Counted from the stretch's first letter, positions 1-7,929 are shown. The stretch is 15,537 bases of DNA from an uncultured Oscillospiraceae bacterium (GCA_905211675.1 CAJMBP010000035.1:1-15537), one strand, 5' to 3'. Made by a program: numbers and translations. The notes: generated by a model not told the origin, from the sequence alone.

Positions 1-1
1 G

Positions 2-70
2 GGACTTATAGACGCTAAGCGGAGCTTATCTAAGGCTGGTCACGAAAATCCCGACGATGAAACCACTTGA
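2..70 (+). CDS. possible 3' end of an upstream gene (partial)
   Basis: One plus-strand frame is open from the left edge and ends at TGA (68-70), giving about 22 residues of a hydrophilic tail that ends in DDETT. The frame is too short to recognise a family. It is supported only by being open to the window edge and by the hairpin that follows about 20 bases after the stop, which could terminate its transcript. It could also be chance, or the end of a non-coding RNA. Sequence to the left of the window would settle this. Confidence 0.3.
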   Translation, partial: GLIDAKRSLSKAGHENPDDETT

Positions 71-89
71 TAAATAATAAAAACCTTTT

Positions 90-126
90 AAAAATCAGTA
101 GTTCCACAGCGGAATTGCCGATTTTT
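90..126 (+). terminator. probable terminator hairpin, possibly bidirectional
   Basis: Positions 90-105 pair with 111-126 around a 5-base loop (ACAGC). The outer arms are AAAAATC and GATTTTT and the inner arms are TTCC and GGAA. One mismatch and two G-U pairs lie between them. The A-rich left arm and T-rich right arm give a short T tract in either direction. It lies after the possible upstream gene end and before the ilv promoter, so it probably separates the two transcription units. The T tract is only five bases and part of the stem, so termination strength is uncertain. Confidence 0.5.
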
Positions 127-201
127 ACAGGCATTGGTTTGTTAGGTTAAATGTTTTTTATAATTACACCGATAAAATGAATTTTTTTCAATTCTAAGGT
201 G

Positions 202-230
202 TTGACAAATAAATAATATGGTGATATAAT
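202..230 (+). promoter_or_regulatory. sigma-A type promoter of the ilv-leu operon
   Basis: There is a perfect -35 box TTGACA (202-207), a 17-base spacer and a perfect -10 box TATAAT (225-230) with an extended -10 TG at 222-223. Transcription should start near 237, just before the T-box stem I. This is the only strong promoter seen for the eleven genes downstream, so nearly all control is probably exerted by the leader. The consensus match is seen directly; use by the housekeeping sigma factor is inferred. Confidence 0.85.
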
Positions 231-244
231 ATTTAAAATTTATA

Positions 245-543
245 AAACACTATGAAGTGGAACAGTAAGCAATTTGCCACCCGTTCAGAGAAATGTCGGT
301 CGGTGCAAGACATCGGTAGCGGTTGCCGAAGCTCACCATGGAGTGGCTGCAATAAAATCAAGTCTTGCTTGAGAGTAAATGCAGACGGTTACTCCCGTAA
401 CAGAGTTAAGGTGTGTTTGCACCGAAGGTGCGTCCCATTTGGGATGAAAAAGAGTGGTACCGCGGAAGAGGTTTATAAAATTTACGCTTTCGTCTCTTTG
501 GGTTGTTTTAACAGTAACAAAGAGTTCGAAGGCTTTTTTATTA
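245..543 (+). promoter_or_regulatory. T-box riboswitch leader, probable leucine specifier (CUC)
   Basis: The leader senses uncharged tRNA and lets transcription continue into ilvB when the amino acid is scarce. Stem I shows the expected marks. A GA-type kink lies near 253-254 and 340-343. AGTAA sits on the 5' side of the specifier loop (264-268). CAGAGA (285-290) and GGTG (301-305 region) occur in the distal loops, closed by ATGTC/GACAT. The 3' side of the specifier loop reads GAAGCTCACC (328-337); CTC at 332-334 followed by A fits a Leu codon, as in the Bacillus ilv-leu leader. Stem III hairpins lie near 419-431 and 433-444. The T-box AGAGTGGTACCGCGG is at 451-465. Its UGGU would pair with an ACCA tRNA end, which suits Leu, Ile or Val tRNAs. 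In the antiterminator, 449-454 (AAAGAG) pairs with 494-499 (CTCTTT). GCT (Ala) at 331-333 is the alternative specifier reading but does not suit the genes. Confidence 0.92.
486..543 (+). terminator. regulated rho-independent terminator of the T-box
   Basis: Positions 486-500 pair with 518-533 to form a long stem (GCTTTCG...CTCTTTG with CAAAGAG...CGAAGGC). A T-rich tail follows (534-543). The 5' arm contains CTCTTT (494-499), which is also the 3' arm of the antiterminator, so the two structures exclude each other. This makes the T-box act at transcription rather than translation. The ilvB ribosome binding site lies downstream and outside the stem. Confidence 0.88.
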
Positions 544-568
544 TAGTTACTATTACAGGAGGTTTAAT

Positions 569-2266
569 ATGCAAACAGAAAGAATGACCGGCTCGCAAAT
601 TATTATCGAAACTCTTATCGAGCAGGGTGTTACCGATGTTTTCGGTTATCCTGGAGGTCAGGTACTTAATATTTATGATGAACTTTATAAAGCAAGAGAC
701 CGAATAAATCATATACTGACCGCTCACGAGCAGGGAGCTTCACATGCGGCTGACGGTTATTCGCGCGTAACGGGAAAGGTTGGCGTTGTAATAGCAACAT
801 CAGGACCGGGTGCCACTAATCTGGTTACAGGTCTTGCTACCGCAATGCTTGACTCTATACCGATGGTTGCAATAACCGGTAATGTGCCTACAAATCTTAT
901 AGGCCGTGACAGCTTTCAGGAAATAAATATTACCGGCGTTACCTTGCCCATTACAAAGCACAACTATTTTGTAAGCGATGTAAACGAACTTGCCGACACT
1001 ATTCGCGAGGCGTTCCAAATTGCAAAATCAGGCAGACCGGGCCCTGTACTTATCGATGTCCCGAAAGATGTGCAGATAGCGGAATGTGACTTTATACCTG
1101 CGGGTGTTGTCGATTTCTTACCTCAGGCAGAAGCCTCTAACGCCGAGATTGACAGGGCTGTTGAGCTTATCAACAATGCTAAGCGGCCTTACATATATAT
1201 CGGCGGCGGTGCCGCCGGCAGAGGTATGACCGAAGACTTAAAGGCGCTTGCCGAAAAAATAGACGGTTATATAGGTTGCAGTTTTATGGGTCTTTCTGCC
1301 CTGCCCAATTCTTATGAACGATTTTTGGGTATGCAGGGTATGCACGGCAAATTTGCCTCATCACTCGCAAACAAAGACGCCGACCTTATAATCGCCGTCG
1401 GTGTTCGCTTTAGTGACCGCGCCACAGGCAACACTGCAAAATATGCAAAAAAAGCAAAGATTATTCAGCTTGATACCGACCTTTCCGAAATAAATAAAAA
1501 TGTAAGGGTTGATGTAGGTCTTATCGGCAACATTGTTTCGTCTTTCAAGAAAATTCTTGAACGCTGTGAAAAGCAAACTCACCCGGAATGGAACGAAATA
1601 GTAAACCGCCATAAAGAAAAAGGCAAACAAATTGAAGCTAAGGCCGAAGCCCAATCCAAAACCGATATGACACCGAAAAAGATTTTCGATGTTATCAACC
1701 AAATAAAAGATGAAAATACGATAATTGCTACCGATGTAGGTCAGCACCAGATGTGGGCGGCGCAATATGTCGACTTTGAAAAGCCGAGGCGTTTTGCCTC
1801 AAGCGGCGGACTCGGCACAATGGGCTACGGCTTAGGCGCGGCAATAGGCGCTCAGATTGCAAGCGGCGACAAAACGGTACTTATTACCGGCGACGGCAGT
1901 TTTGGTATGAATCTTAACGAGCTTGCAACGGCTGTCACATATAATACACCAATTGTTATTGTTGTTATGAATAACGGCGTATTGGGTATGGTTCGCCAAT
2001 GGCAGACATTATTTTACGGAAAGCGTTATTCTAACACAACGCTCGGCAGAAAAACCGACTTTGTTAAGCTTGCAGATGCATTCGGTTTGGAAGCCTGTCG
2101 TGTTGATACTCTTGATGAATTTAAAGCCGCATTTGAAAAGGCCATGAAGCATAACGGACCTTACCTTATAGACACAATTATAGATATGGACGAATTTGTT
2201 CTTCCTATGTTGCCGCCGGGCGGCTCGATTGATGATATAATAACAAGTAAGGAGGACGCTGAGTAA
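569..2266 (+). CDS. ilvB: acetolactate synthase, large catalytic subunit
   Basis: This enzyme condenses two pyruvates to acetolactate (valine and leucine branch), or pyruvate with 2-oxobutanoate to acetohydroxybutyrate (isoleucine branch). It uses thiamine diphosphate, Mg and FAD. The 565 residues are normal for the family. The N-terminal TPP-binding (PYR) domain spans about 6-170 with the catalytic Glu54 in AHEQGA. The middle FAD-type domain spans about 190-340. The C-terminal TPP domain spans about 370-555, with GDGS at 441-444 and the NN pair at 468-469 closing the diphosphate/Mg motif. The start is set by AGGAGG (557-562), six bases before ATG. It is the first gene after the T-box. It overlaps ilvN by one base (TAATG), which suggests translational coupling and matched amounts of the two subunits. 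The identification is secure. The similar catabolic acetolactate synthase AlsS is excluded by the adjacent ilvN and pathway genes. Confidence 0.96.
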   Translation: MQTERMTGSQIIIETLIEQGVTDVFGYPGGQVLNIYDELYKARDRINHILTAHEQGASHAADGYSRVTGKVGVVIATSGPGATNLVTGLATAMLDSIPMVAITGNVPTNLIGRDSFQEINITGVTLPITKHNYFVSDVNELADTIREAFQIAKSGRPGPVLIDVPKDVQIAECDFIPAGVVDFLPQAEASNAEIDRAVELINNAKRPYIYIGGGAAGRGMTEDLKALAEKIDGYIGCSFMGLSALPNSYERFLGMQGMHGKFASSLANKDADLIIAVGVRFSDRATGNTAKYAKKAKIIQLDTDLSEINKNVRVDVGLIGNIVSSFKKILERCEKQTHPEWNEIVNRHKEKGKQIEAKAEAQSKTDMTPKKIFDVINQIKDENTIIATDVGQHQMWAAQYVDFEKPRRFASSGGLGTMGYGLGAAIGAQIASGDKTVLITGDGSFGMNLNELATAVTYNTPIVIVVMNNGVLGMVRQWQTLFYGKRYSNTTLGRKTDFVKLADAFGLEACRVDTLDEFKAAFEKAMKHNGPYLIDTIIDMDEFVLPMLPPGGSIDDIITSKEDAE

Positions 2267-2757
2267 TGCGAAGTGTAATTGCGGTATATGTTGAAAACAA
2301 ATACGGCGTATTAGCCCGTGTTTCGGGTATGTTTATGCGGCGCGGATTTAATATCGATTCGCTTACCGTAGGTGAAACAGACGACCCGAATTTTTCACGA
2401 ATCACTGTTACATTAAACGGCGACGATTATGCCCGCGAACAGCTGGTACACCAGCTTTATAAGCTTCACAATGTAAAGCGCGTAAAGTTGCTTGACTCGG
2501 AAAATGCCGTTGAACGCGAGCTTATGCTTATTAAGGTGAAGAACACACCCGAAAACCGCAGTGAAGTAATTGCGGCAACCGAAATTTACCGTGCCAAAAT
2601 CATTGATTACACAACCGATTCAATGTGTGTTGAGGTTACGGGTGAGCCTTCAAAAATAAAGGCATTTATCGAAGTTATGAAGCCATTAGGCATCGTCGAA
2701 ATGTGCAGAACGGGTGTTGTTTCACTCGAAAGAGGAAGCAACATTCTTGAAAAATAA
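2266..2757 (+). CDS. ilvN: acetolactate synthase, small regulatory subunit
   Basis: This is the regulatory partner of IlvB. It raises its activity and, in known homologues, confers valine feedback inhibition. The 163 residues match the E. coli IlvH type. An N-terminal ACT domain (about 1-77) has the typical opening YVENKYGVLARVSGMF and RRGFNIDSL. A second alpha/beta domain (about 85-158) ends in RTGVVSLERG. Its ATG overlaps the ilvB stop by one base, and its GGAGG (2251-2255) lies inside the end of ilvB. Whether valine, leucine or another amino acid is the effector cannot be read from the sequence. The symbol ilvH is also used for this subunit. Confidence 0.95.
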   Translation: MRSVIAVYVENKYGVLARVSGMFMRRGFNIDSLTVGETDDPNFSRITVTLNGDDYAREQLVHQLYKLHNVKRVKLLDSENAVERELMLIKVKNTPENRSEVIAATEIYRAKIIDYTTDSMCVEVTGEPSKIKAFIEVMKPLGIVEMCRTGVVSLERGSNILEK

Positions 2758-2790
2758 ATTTCAAAAACATTATTAAAGGAGATAATAACA

Positions 2791-3807
2791 ATGCAAAACA
2801 TCTACTATCAACAAGACTGTAATTTAGCAAAACTTAACGGCAAGACCGTTGCTATAATCGGCTACGGCTCACAGGGTCACGCGCATGCTCTTAATCTTAA
2901 AGATTCAGGCGTTGACGTAATCGTAGGTCTTTACACCGGCTCAAAAAGCTGGGCAAAAGCAGAAGCGCAGGGTCTTAAGGTCATGACCTCTGCCGAGGCT
3001 GCAAAGGCCGCCGACATCATTATGATTCTTATCAATGATGAAAAGCAGGCTAAGCTTTACAAAGAAAGCATTGAGCCCAACCTTACCGAAGGAAAAACTC
3101 TTGCATTTGCGCACGGCTTTAACATTCACTTTGGCTGCATTAAGCCCCCGAAGAATGTTAATGTTGTTATGATTGCTCCTAAAGGCCCCGGTCATACCGT
3201 TCGCAGTGAGTATCAGGCGGGCAAGGGTGTTCCCTGCCTTGTAGCCGTTCAACAGGACGCTACCGGCGACGCACTTGAAATTGCTCTTGCTTATGCGCTC
3301 GGTATCGGCGGCGCGCGCGCAGGTGTGCTTGAAACCACCTTCCGCACCGAAACCGAAACCGACCTTTTCGGTGAGCAGGCGGTTCTTTGCGGCGGTGTTT
3401 GCGCTTTGATGCAGGCAGGCTTTGAAACTCTTGTCGAAGCAGGCTACGATGCAAGAAATGCGTATTTTGAATGCATTCACGAAATGAAGCTTATTGTCGA
3501 CCTTATTTACCAAAGCGGTTTTGAAGGTATGCGTTATTCTATTTCAAATACTGCCGAATACGGCGACTACATAACAGGCCCCAAGATTATTACAGAAGAC
3601 ACCAAAAAGGCTATGAAGAAAATTCTTTCCGATATTCAGGACGGTACCTTTGCAAAAGACTTCTTGCTTGATATGTCAGACGCCGGCAGTCAGGTACACT
3701 TTAACGCAATGCGCAAAATTGCCGCAGAGCATCCTTCCGAAACGGTTGGTAAGGAAATTCGTAAGCTCTACAGCTGGAGCGACGAGGACAAACTCATCAA
3801 TAACTGA
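2791..3807 (+). CDS. ilvC: ketol-acid reductoisomerase, class I
   Basis: It isomerises and reduces acetolactate or acetohydroxybutyrate to the dihydroxy acid, using Mg and NAD(P)H, and is the second common step for valine and isoleucine. The 338 residues are the short class I form. The Rossmann domain (about 1-180) has GYGSQGHAHA at 24-33 and the catalytic-site His108 in AHGF. The C-terminal knotted helical domain carries the metal ligands Asp191 and Glu195 in DLFGEQ. The cofactor-selecting loop reads GLYTGSKSW (46-54). Many NADPH enzymes have Arg where this one has Tyr48, so cofactor preference is not certain. AAAGGAG (2775-2781) lies nine bases before the ATG. It follows ilvN after 33 bases without a terminator. 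Confidence 0.97.
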   Translation: MQNIYYQQDCNLAKLNGKTVAIIGYGSQGHAHALNLKDSGVDVIVGLYTGSKSWAKAEAQGLKVMTSAEAAKAADIIMILINDEKQAKLYKESIEPNLTEGKTLAFAHGFNIHFGCIKPPKNVNVVMIAPKGPGHTVRSEYQAGKGVPCLVAVQQDATGDALEIALAYALGIGGARAGVLETTFRTETETDLFGEQAVLCGGVCALMQAGFETLVEAGYDARNAYFECIHEMKLIVDLIYQSGFEGMRYSISNTAEYGDYITGPKIITEDTKKAMKKILSDIQDGTFAKDFLLDMSDAGSQVHFNAMRKIAAEHPSETVGKEIRKLYSWSDEDKLINN

Positions 3808-3822
3808 TAAGAGGGTATTTTA

Positions 3823-5493
3823 ATGATAAAAGATACTATTGTCGACGGTTTTAACAATGCGCCCCACCGCAGTCTTTATCACGCTTTGGGGCTCACCCGT
3901 GAAGAACAGTCAAGACCGCTCATAGGTATTGTAAGCTCATATAACGAAATTGTACCGGGTCATATGAACCTTGACAAAATTGTTGAGGCAGTAAAACTCG
4001 GTGTTGCAATGGCAGGCGGAACACCTATCGTGTTCCCTGCTATTGCTGTATGCGACGGTATTGCAATGGGTCACACCGGTATGAAGTATTCGCTCATAAC
4101 CCGTGACCTTATTGCAGATTCTACCGAAGCCATGGTTTTAGCCCACGGCTTTGACGGTTTGGTTATGGTGCCAAACTGTGACAAAAATGTGCCCGGTCTT
4201 TTAATGGCTGCCGCAAGAGTTAATATTCCTACCGTTTTTGTAAGCGGCGGACCAATGCTTGCAGGCCGTGTTGACGGCAAAAAAACAAGTCTTTCAAGTA
4301 TGTTTGAGGCCGTCGGTGCATACAAGGCCGGTAAAATTGATGAAAATCAGCTTTGCGTTTGCGAAGAAAACACCTGCCCTACCTGCGGCTCGTGCTCTGG
4401 TATGTACACTGCAAACTCTATGAATTGCCTTACCGAAGTGCTTGGTATGGGGCTTCGCGGCAACGGAACTATTCCTGCTGTATATTCGGCAAGAATTGAA
4501 CTTGCAAAACACGCAGGTATGCAGATTATGGAGCTTGTAAAAAAGAATATCCGTCCGCGCGATATTATGACACCTGCTGCCATCAAAAATGCTCTTACTG
4601 CAGATATGGCGCTCGGATGTTCTACCAACAGTATGCTTCATTTGCCGGCAATCGCCAATGAATGCGGCGTAGAATTTAATCTTGATATGGCAAACGAAAT
4701 CAGTGAAAAAACACCTAATCTTTGCCATCTTGCACCCGCAGGTCCGACATATATGGAAGATCTTAACGAAGCGGGTGGTGTATATGCCGTTCTTAAAGAA
4801 CTTACAAAGCTTAATTTGCTTGATACCTCGGTTATTACCTGCACATGTAAAACGCTTGGCGAAAACATAGAAAACGCCGTTAACAAAAACCCCGAAGTTA
4901 TCCGCACCATAGATAACCCCTACACCAAAACAGGAGGTATCGCCGTGCTCCGCGGTAATTTGGCACCTGACGGTTGCGTTGTAAAACGCAGTGCGGTTGC
5001 CCCCGAAATGTTAAAACATAAAGGCCCTGCCAAAGTGTTTGACAGCGAGGAAGAAGCAATTGCCGCAATTTACGGCGGAAAAATTGTTGCAGGCGATGTT
5101 GTAGTTATTCGCTACGAAGGTCCTGCAGGCGGCCCCGGTATGCGCGAAATGCTCTCACCCACCTCTGCCATTGCAGGTATGGGGCTTGACAAACAAGTTG
5201 CCCTTATTACCGACGGCAGATTTTCAGGCGCTACACGCGGCGCATCTATCGGTCACATATCACCCGAAGCTGTTCGCGGCGGACTTATCGCCTATGTTCA
5301 AGACGGCGATATCATTTCAATAAATATTCCCGAATATTCTATCGAGCTTGAGATTTCGGACGAAGAAATTGAAAACCGCAAAAGAGTTACCGAGATTAAA
5401 ACCAAGACCGACATTAAGGGCGCTCTCGCCCGTTATGCCGCACAGGTAAGCTCTGCCGACAAGGGTGCCGTAATAAATCAATTTAAAGGATAA
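3823..5493 (+). CDS. ilvD: dihydroxy-acid dehydratase
   Basis: This Fe-S enzyme removes water from the dihydroxy acids made by IlvC to give the 2-oxo acid precursors of valine and isoleucine. The 556 residues are usual for clostridial and archaeal forms and shorter than the E. coli enzyme. Cluster-binding motifs are seen at Cys119 (NCDKNVPG) and Cys191 in CPTCGSCSGM (185-194). The site that is Cys in many [2Fe-2S] members is Gly46 here (IVPGHMNL), as in E. coli. This suggests an oxygen-labile [4Fe-4S] type, which is an inference from the family. The ribosome binding site is GAGGG (3811-3815), seven bases before ATG and weaker than its neighbours. Fifteen bases separate it from ilvC and seven from the ATPase gene that follows. 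Confidence 0.96.
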   Translation: MIKDTIVDGFNNAPHRSLYHALGLTREEQSRPLIGIVSSYNEIVPGHMNLDKIVEAVKLGVAMAGGTPIVFPAIAVCDGIAMGHTGMKYSLITRDLIADSTEAMVLAHGFDGLVMVPNCDKNVPGLLMAAARVNIPTVFVSGGPMLAGRVDGKKTSLSSMFEAVGAYKAGKIDENQLCVCEENTCPTCGSCSGMYTANSMNCLTEVLGMGLRGNGTIPAVYSARIELAKHAGMQIMELVKKNIRPRDIMTPAAIKNALTADMALGCSTNSMLHLPAIANECGVEFNLDMANEISEKTPNLCHLAPAGPTYMEDLNEAGGVYAVLKELTKLNLLDTSVITCTCKTLGENIENAVNKNPEVIRTIDNPYTKTGGIAVLRGNLAPDGCVVKRSAVAPEMLKHKGPAKVFDSEEEAIAAIYGGKIVAGDVVVIRYEGPAGGPGMREMLSPTSAIAGMGLDKQVALITDGRFSGATRGASIGHISPEAVRGGLIAYVQDGDIISINIPEYSIELEISDEEIENRKRVTEIKTKTDIKGALARYAAQVSSADKGAVINQFKG

Positions 5494-5500
5494 GATAAAA

Positions 5501-6685
5501 ATGACCAAACAGCAAATCAAAAAAATTGTGTGCGAACTTTCCGCCGTGAGTGTGTTTCGCGGAATAATCAAAACAAAACCCATGTCCGCTTTTTTAAGCT
5601 TTTTGCGTTATGAAGGCGGTATTGATAAGCAACTTGAACTGTTTGGTGAATTTGTGTATTTATTAGCAGATGACAATTACTGCTTTTCGGACTTTCTGTG
5701 CCGCAGCATATTCAGCGACGAAAATAGTTATATTATTTCGGCGGCACAGAAGGCTCCCGTTTCCGACTGTATTATTAAAAACGCAAAATCCGAGCTGAAT
5801 ATTTTTTCACAGCTTACTTCGCTTACTGCCGAAGATTTTTTCGAAACGGTAAATTATTGCGGATATTTTCCAACATTTGAAAACAAATATACTGACTTTG
5901 CAACGGTCTATGAGCAACGGATTAAAAACATCAGCCGATACGGTTACGGTGTATTTGCCACCGCTAATATGTTTACGGTTGAAAACGAAAATATTATTCC
6001 CGTAAAATCTGCCGATGAAATATCGGTTGACAGTTTTGTTGGCTACGATAACGAACGCCGACAGCTGTTTGACAACACACAGGCCCTTATTGACGGAAAA
6101 CCCGCCGCAAATGTGCTGTTGTTCGGTGATGCTGGCACAGGTAAATCCTCTACCGTAAAGGCGTGCGCAAACCATTTTGCAGATAAGGGCGTACGACTGA
6201 TTGAAATCAGAAAAGACCAGCTATTCAGTCTTTCTCACATTATGGGTAAAATCGAAGATAACCCACTTAAATTTATAATTTTCATTGATGACCTTTCGTT
6301 TAATAAAAATGACGATTGTTTCAGTATGCTTAAAGCGGCCCTTGAAGGTTCGGCGTCGGCAAAAGCAAAAAATGCGGTAATTTACGCCACAAGCAACCGC
6401 AGACACATTGTTAAAGAGAATTTTTCCGACCGTGCGAATGAAAACGATATTCACCACAGCGACACTGTGCAGGAACTGCTTTCGCTATCCGACCGCTTTG
6501 GTCTTACCATCTATTTTGAAAGACCTAACAAAGCACTTTATCTTGATATTATACATAAGCTTGCCGATAAAAACGGCTTAACAATTGATAAATCTGAACT
6601 TGACATTAAGGCTGAAGCCTTTGCTTTGAACAAAGGCTCCCGTTCACCGCGTGCGGCTGAACAGTTCATTAACAGCTTAATATAA
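5501..6685 (+). CDS. AAA+ ATPase, DUF815 family, function unknown
   Basis: This is a 394-residue ATP-binding protein. Residues 1-180 are a mostly helical, Phe-rich N-terminal part without recognisable motifs. The AAA+ core (about 185-394) has Walker A GDAGTGKSS at 209-217, Walker B FIDDLSF with Asp263-Asp264, and a sensor-1-like YATSNRRH with Asn299. SLSDRFGL follows, a phrase I associate with the DUF815 family (PF05673), and then SRSPRAAEQF near the C-terminus. There is no signal peptide or membrane segment, so it is probably cytosolic. It starts seven bases after the ilvD stop, with its AAAGGAT ribosome binding site overlapping that stop. It is followed by ilvA after 26 bases. It is thus transcribed under leucine T-box control although it has no known step in the pathway. 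All ATPase residues look intact. A remodelling role toward a pathway enzyme is possible but unproven. Confidence 0.85.
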   Translation: MTKQQIKKIVCELSAVSVFRGIIKTKPMSAFLSFLRYEGGIDKQLELFGEFVYLLADDNYCFSDFLCRSIFSDENSYIISAAQKAPVSDCIIKNAKSELNIFSQLTSLTAEDFFETVNYCGYFPTFENKYTDFATVYEQRIKNISRYGYGVFATANMFTVENENIIPVKSADEISVDSFVGYDNERRQLFDNTQALIDGKPAANVLLFGDAGTGKSSTVKACANHFADKGVRLIEIRKDQLFSLSHIMGKIEDNPLKFIIFIDDLSFNKNDDCFSMLKAALEGSASAKAKNAVIYATSNRRHIVKENFSDRANENDIHHSDTVQELLSLSDRFGLTIYFERPNKALYLDIIHKLADKNGLTIDKSELDIKAEAFALNKGSRSPRAAEQFINSLI

Positions 6686-6711
6686 AAAGCCTAAAAGAAA
6701 GGCAGAAAAAT

Positions 6712-7917
6712 ATGAGTGATAAAAAACTGACCCTCGATAATGTTTACAAAGCAAGATACGCACTAAGAGATATTGCCATACAAACAGATATACTTTATGC
6801 TCCAAATTTAAAAAAAGGAACGGAGCTATACCTTAAAACCGAAAATTTGCAAAACACCGGTTCGTTTAAGGTTCGCGGTGCTTATTATAAAATGTCGCGA
6901 CTTTCAGATGAAGAAAAAGCAAAGGGTGTTATTGCCTGTTCTGCCGGAAACCATGCACAGGGCGTGGCTCTTGCCGCCCAAAAGAATGGTATTAAATCGG
7001 TTATTTGTCTGCCCGACAGTGCCCCTATTTCAAAGGTAGAGGCGACACGCAGTTACGGTGCTGAAATATGCCTGGTAGACGGAGTTTATGACGATGCATA
7101 CGCTAAGGCTTTAGAGCTTCGCGACGAAATGGGCTACACATTTATTCATCCCTTTGATGACCCCGATGTAATTGCAGGTCAAGGCACTATTGCCCTTGAA
7201 CTTATTGAACAACTGCCCGATATGGACGCGGTTATAGTGCCAATCGGCGGCGGCGGTCTTATTTCGGGTATTGCGTACACCATTAAAAAGTTAAATCCAA
7301 ACGTAAAGGTTTACGGCGTTCAAGCTTCAGGAGCCCCGTCAATGCTTAATTCTATTAACGATGAGCATATAGAAAAGCTTGACTCGGTATTTACAATTGC
7401 CGACGGTATCGCCGTTAAAGAGCCCGGATCACTTACCTATGAAATCTGTTCAAAATATGTCGATGAAATAGTAACGGTCACCGATGATGAAATTTCGGCG
7501 GCAATACTTGCTTTGATGGAAAAGCACAAGCTTGTAACCGAAGGTGCGGGCGCAGTTTCGGTGGCGGCGGCTATGTTTGATAAAATAGATCTTAAAGGCA
7601 AAAAAACCGTATGTATTTTATCGGGCGGCAACATCGATGTTACAATACTCTCACGTGTAATAAACCGTGGTCTTCTTATGTCGGGCAGAAACTGTCAGCT
7701 TAATATAGAGCTTATCGACAAACCCGGTCAGCTTTTGAGCGTTTCACGCATTATAGCAGAACATGGAGGCAATGTGACTGCCGTTCACCATGAACATTTG
7801 GGTGCCGGCTCCGATGTAAACGGTTGCTACCTGCGCGTAACGCTTGAAACCCGTAATTTCGAACATATAGAACAAATCAAAAATGCGCTTACAGACGCCG
7901 GTATTAAAATAATTTAG
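6712..7917 (+). CDS. ilvA: threonine ammonia-lyase (threonine dehydratase) with C-terminal ACT domain
   Basis: This PLP enzyme deaminates threonine to 2-oxobutanoate, the entry step of isoleucine synthesis. The PLP lysine is Lys53 in GSFKVRGA. The phosphate-binding loops are SAGNHAQG (77-84) and GGGGL (179-183). A single ACT domain occupies about 327-401, beginning NCQLNIELIDKPGQLL. At 401 residues it is the medium form, between catabolic TdcB (about 330) and E. coli IlvA (about 514, two ACT-like domains). The ACT domain suggests feedback control, but the effector is not readable. The operon position supports a biosynthetic role. The ribosome binding site is modest (AAAGG, 6698-6702) and could be masked by a small GCCT/AGGC hairpin at 6689-6703. 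The stop overlaps the ridA ribosome binding site. Confidence 0.93.
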   Translation: MSDKKLTLDNVYKARYALRDIAIQTDILYAPNLKKGTELYLKTENLQNTGSFKVRGAYYKMSRLSDEEKAKGVIACSAGNHAQGVALAAQKNGIKSVICLPDSAPISKVEATRSYGAEICLVDGVYDDAYAKALELRDEMGYTFIHPFDDPDVIAGQGTIALELIEQLPDMDAVIVPIGGGGLISGIAYTIKKLNPNVKVYGVQASGAPSMLNSINDEHIEKLDSVFTIADGIAVKEPGSLTYEICSKYVDEIVTVTDDEISAAILALMEKHKLVTEGAGAVSVAAAMFDKIDLKGKKTVCILSGGNIDVTILSRVINRGLLMSGRNCQLNIELIDKPGQLLSVSRIIAEHGGNVTAVHHEHLGAGSDVNGCYLRVTLETRNFEHIEQIKNALTDAGIKII

Positions 7918-7929
7918 GAGGTATATATT

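Noticed and set aside
166..202. ACACC / GGTGT inverted repeat upstream of and touching the -35 box
   Set aside because: Only five pairs with a 27-base AT-rich loop; too weak to call an operator.
252..587. 111-codon open frame across the T-box leader
   Set aside because: It covers the folded leader RNA and the terminator and overlaps the ilvB start; no ribosome binding site and no protein family is recognised.
2941..3513. 190-codon open frame antisense to ilvC
   Set aside because: It lies wholly opposite a conserved gene, has no ribosome binding site and no family resemblance; it follows from codon bias on the sense strand.
4294..4728. 144-codon open frame antisense to ilvD
   Set aside because: It is opposite a well-conserved enzyme and has no independent support; other long antisense frames in ilvB, leuA and leuC were rejected for the same reason.
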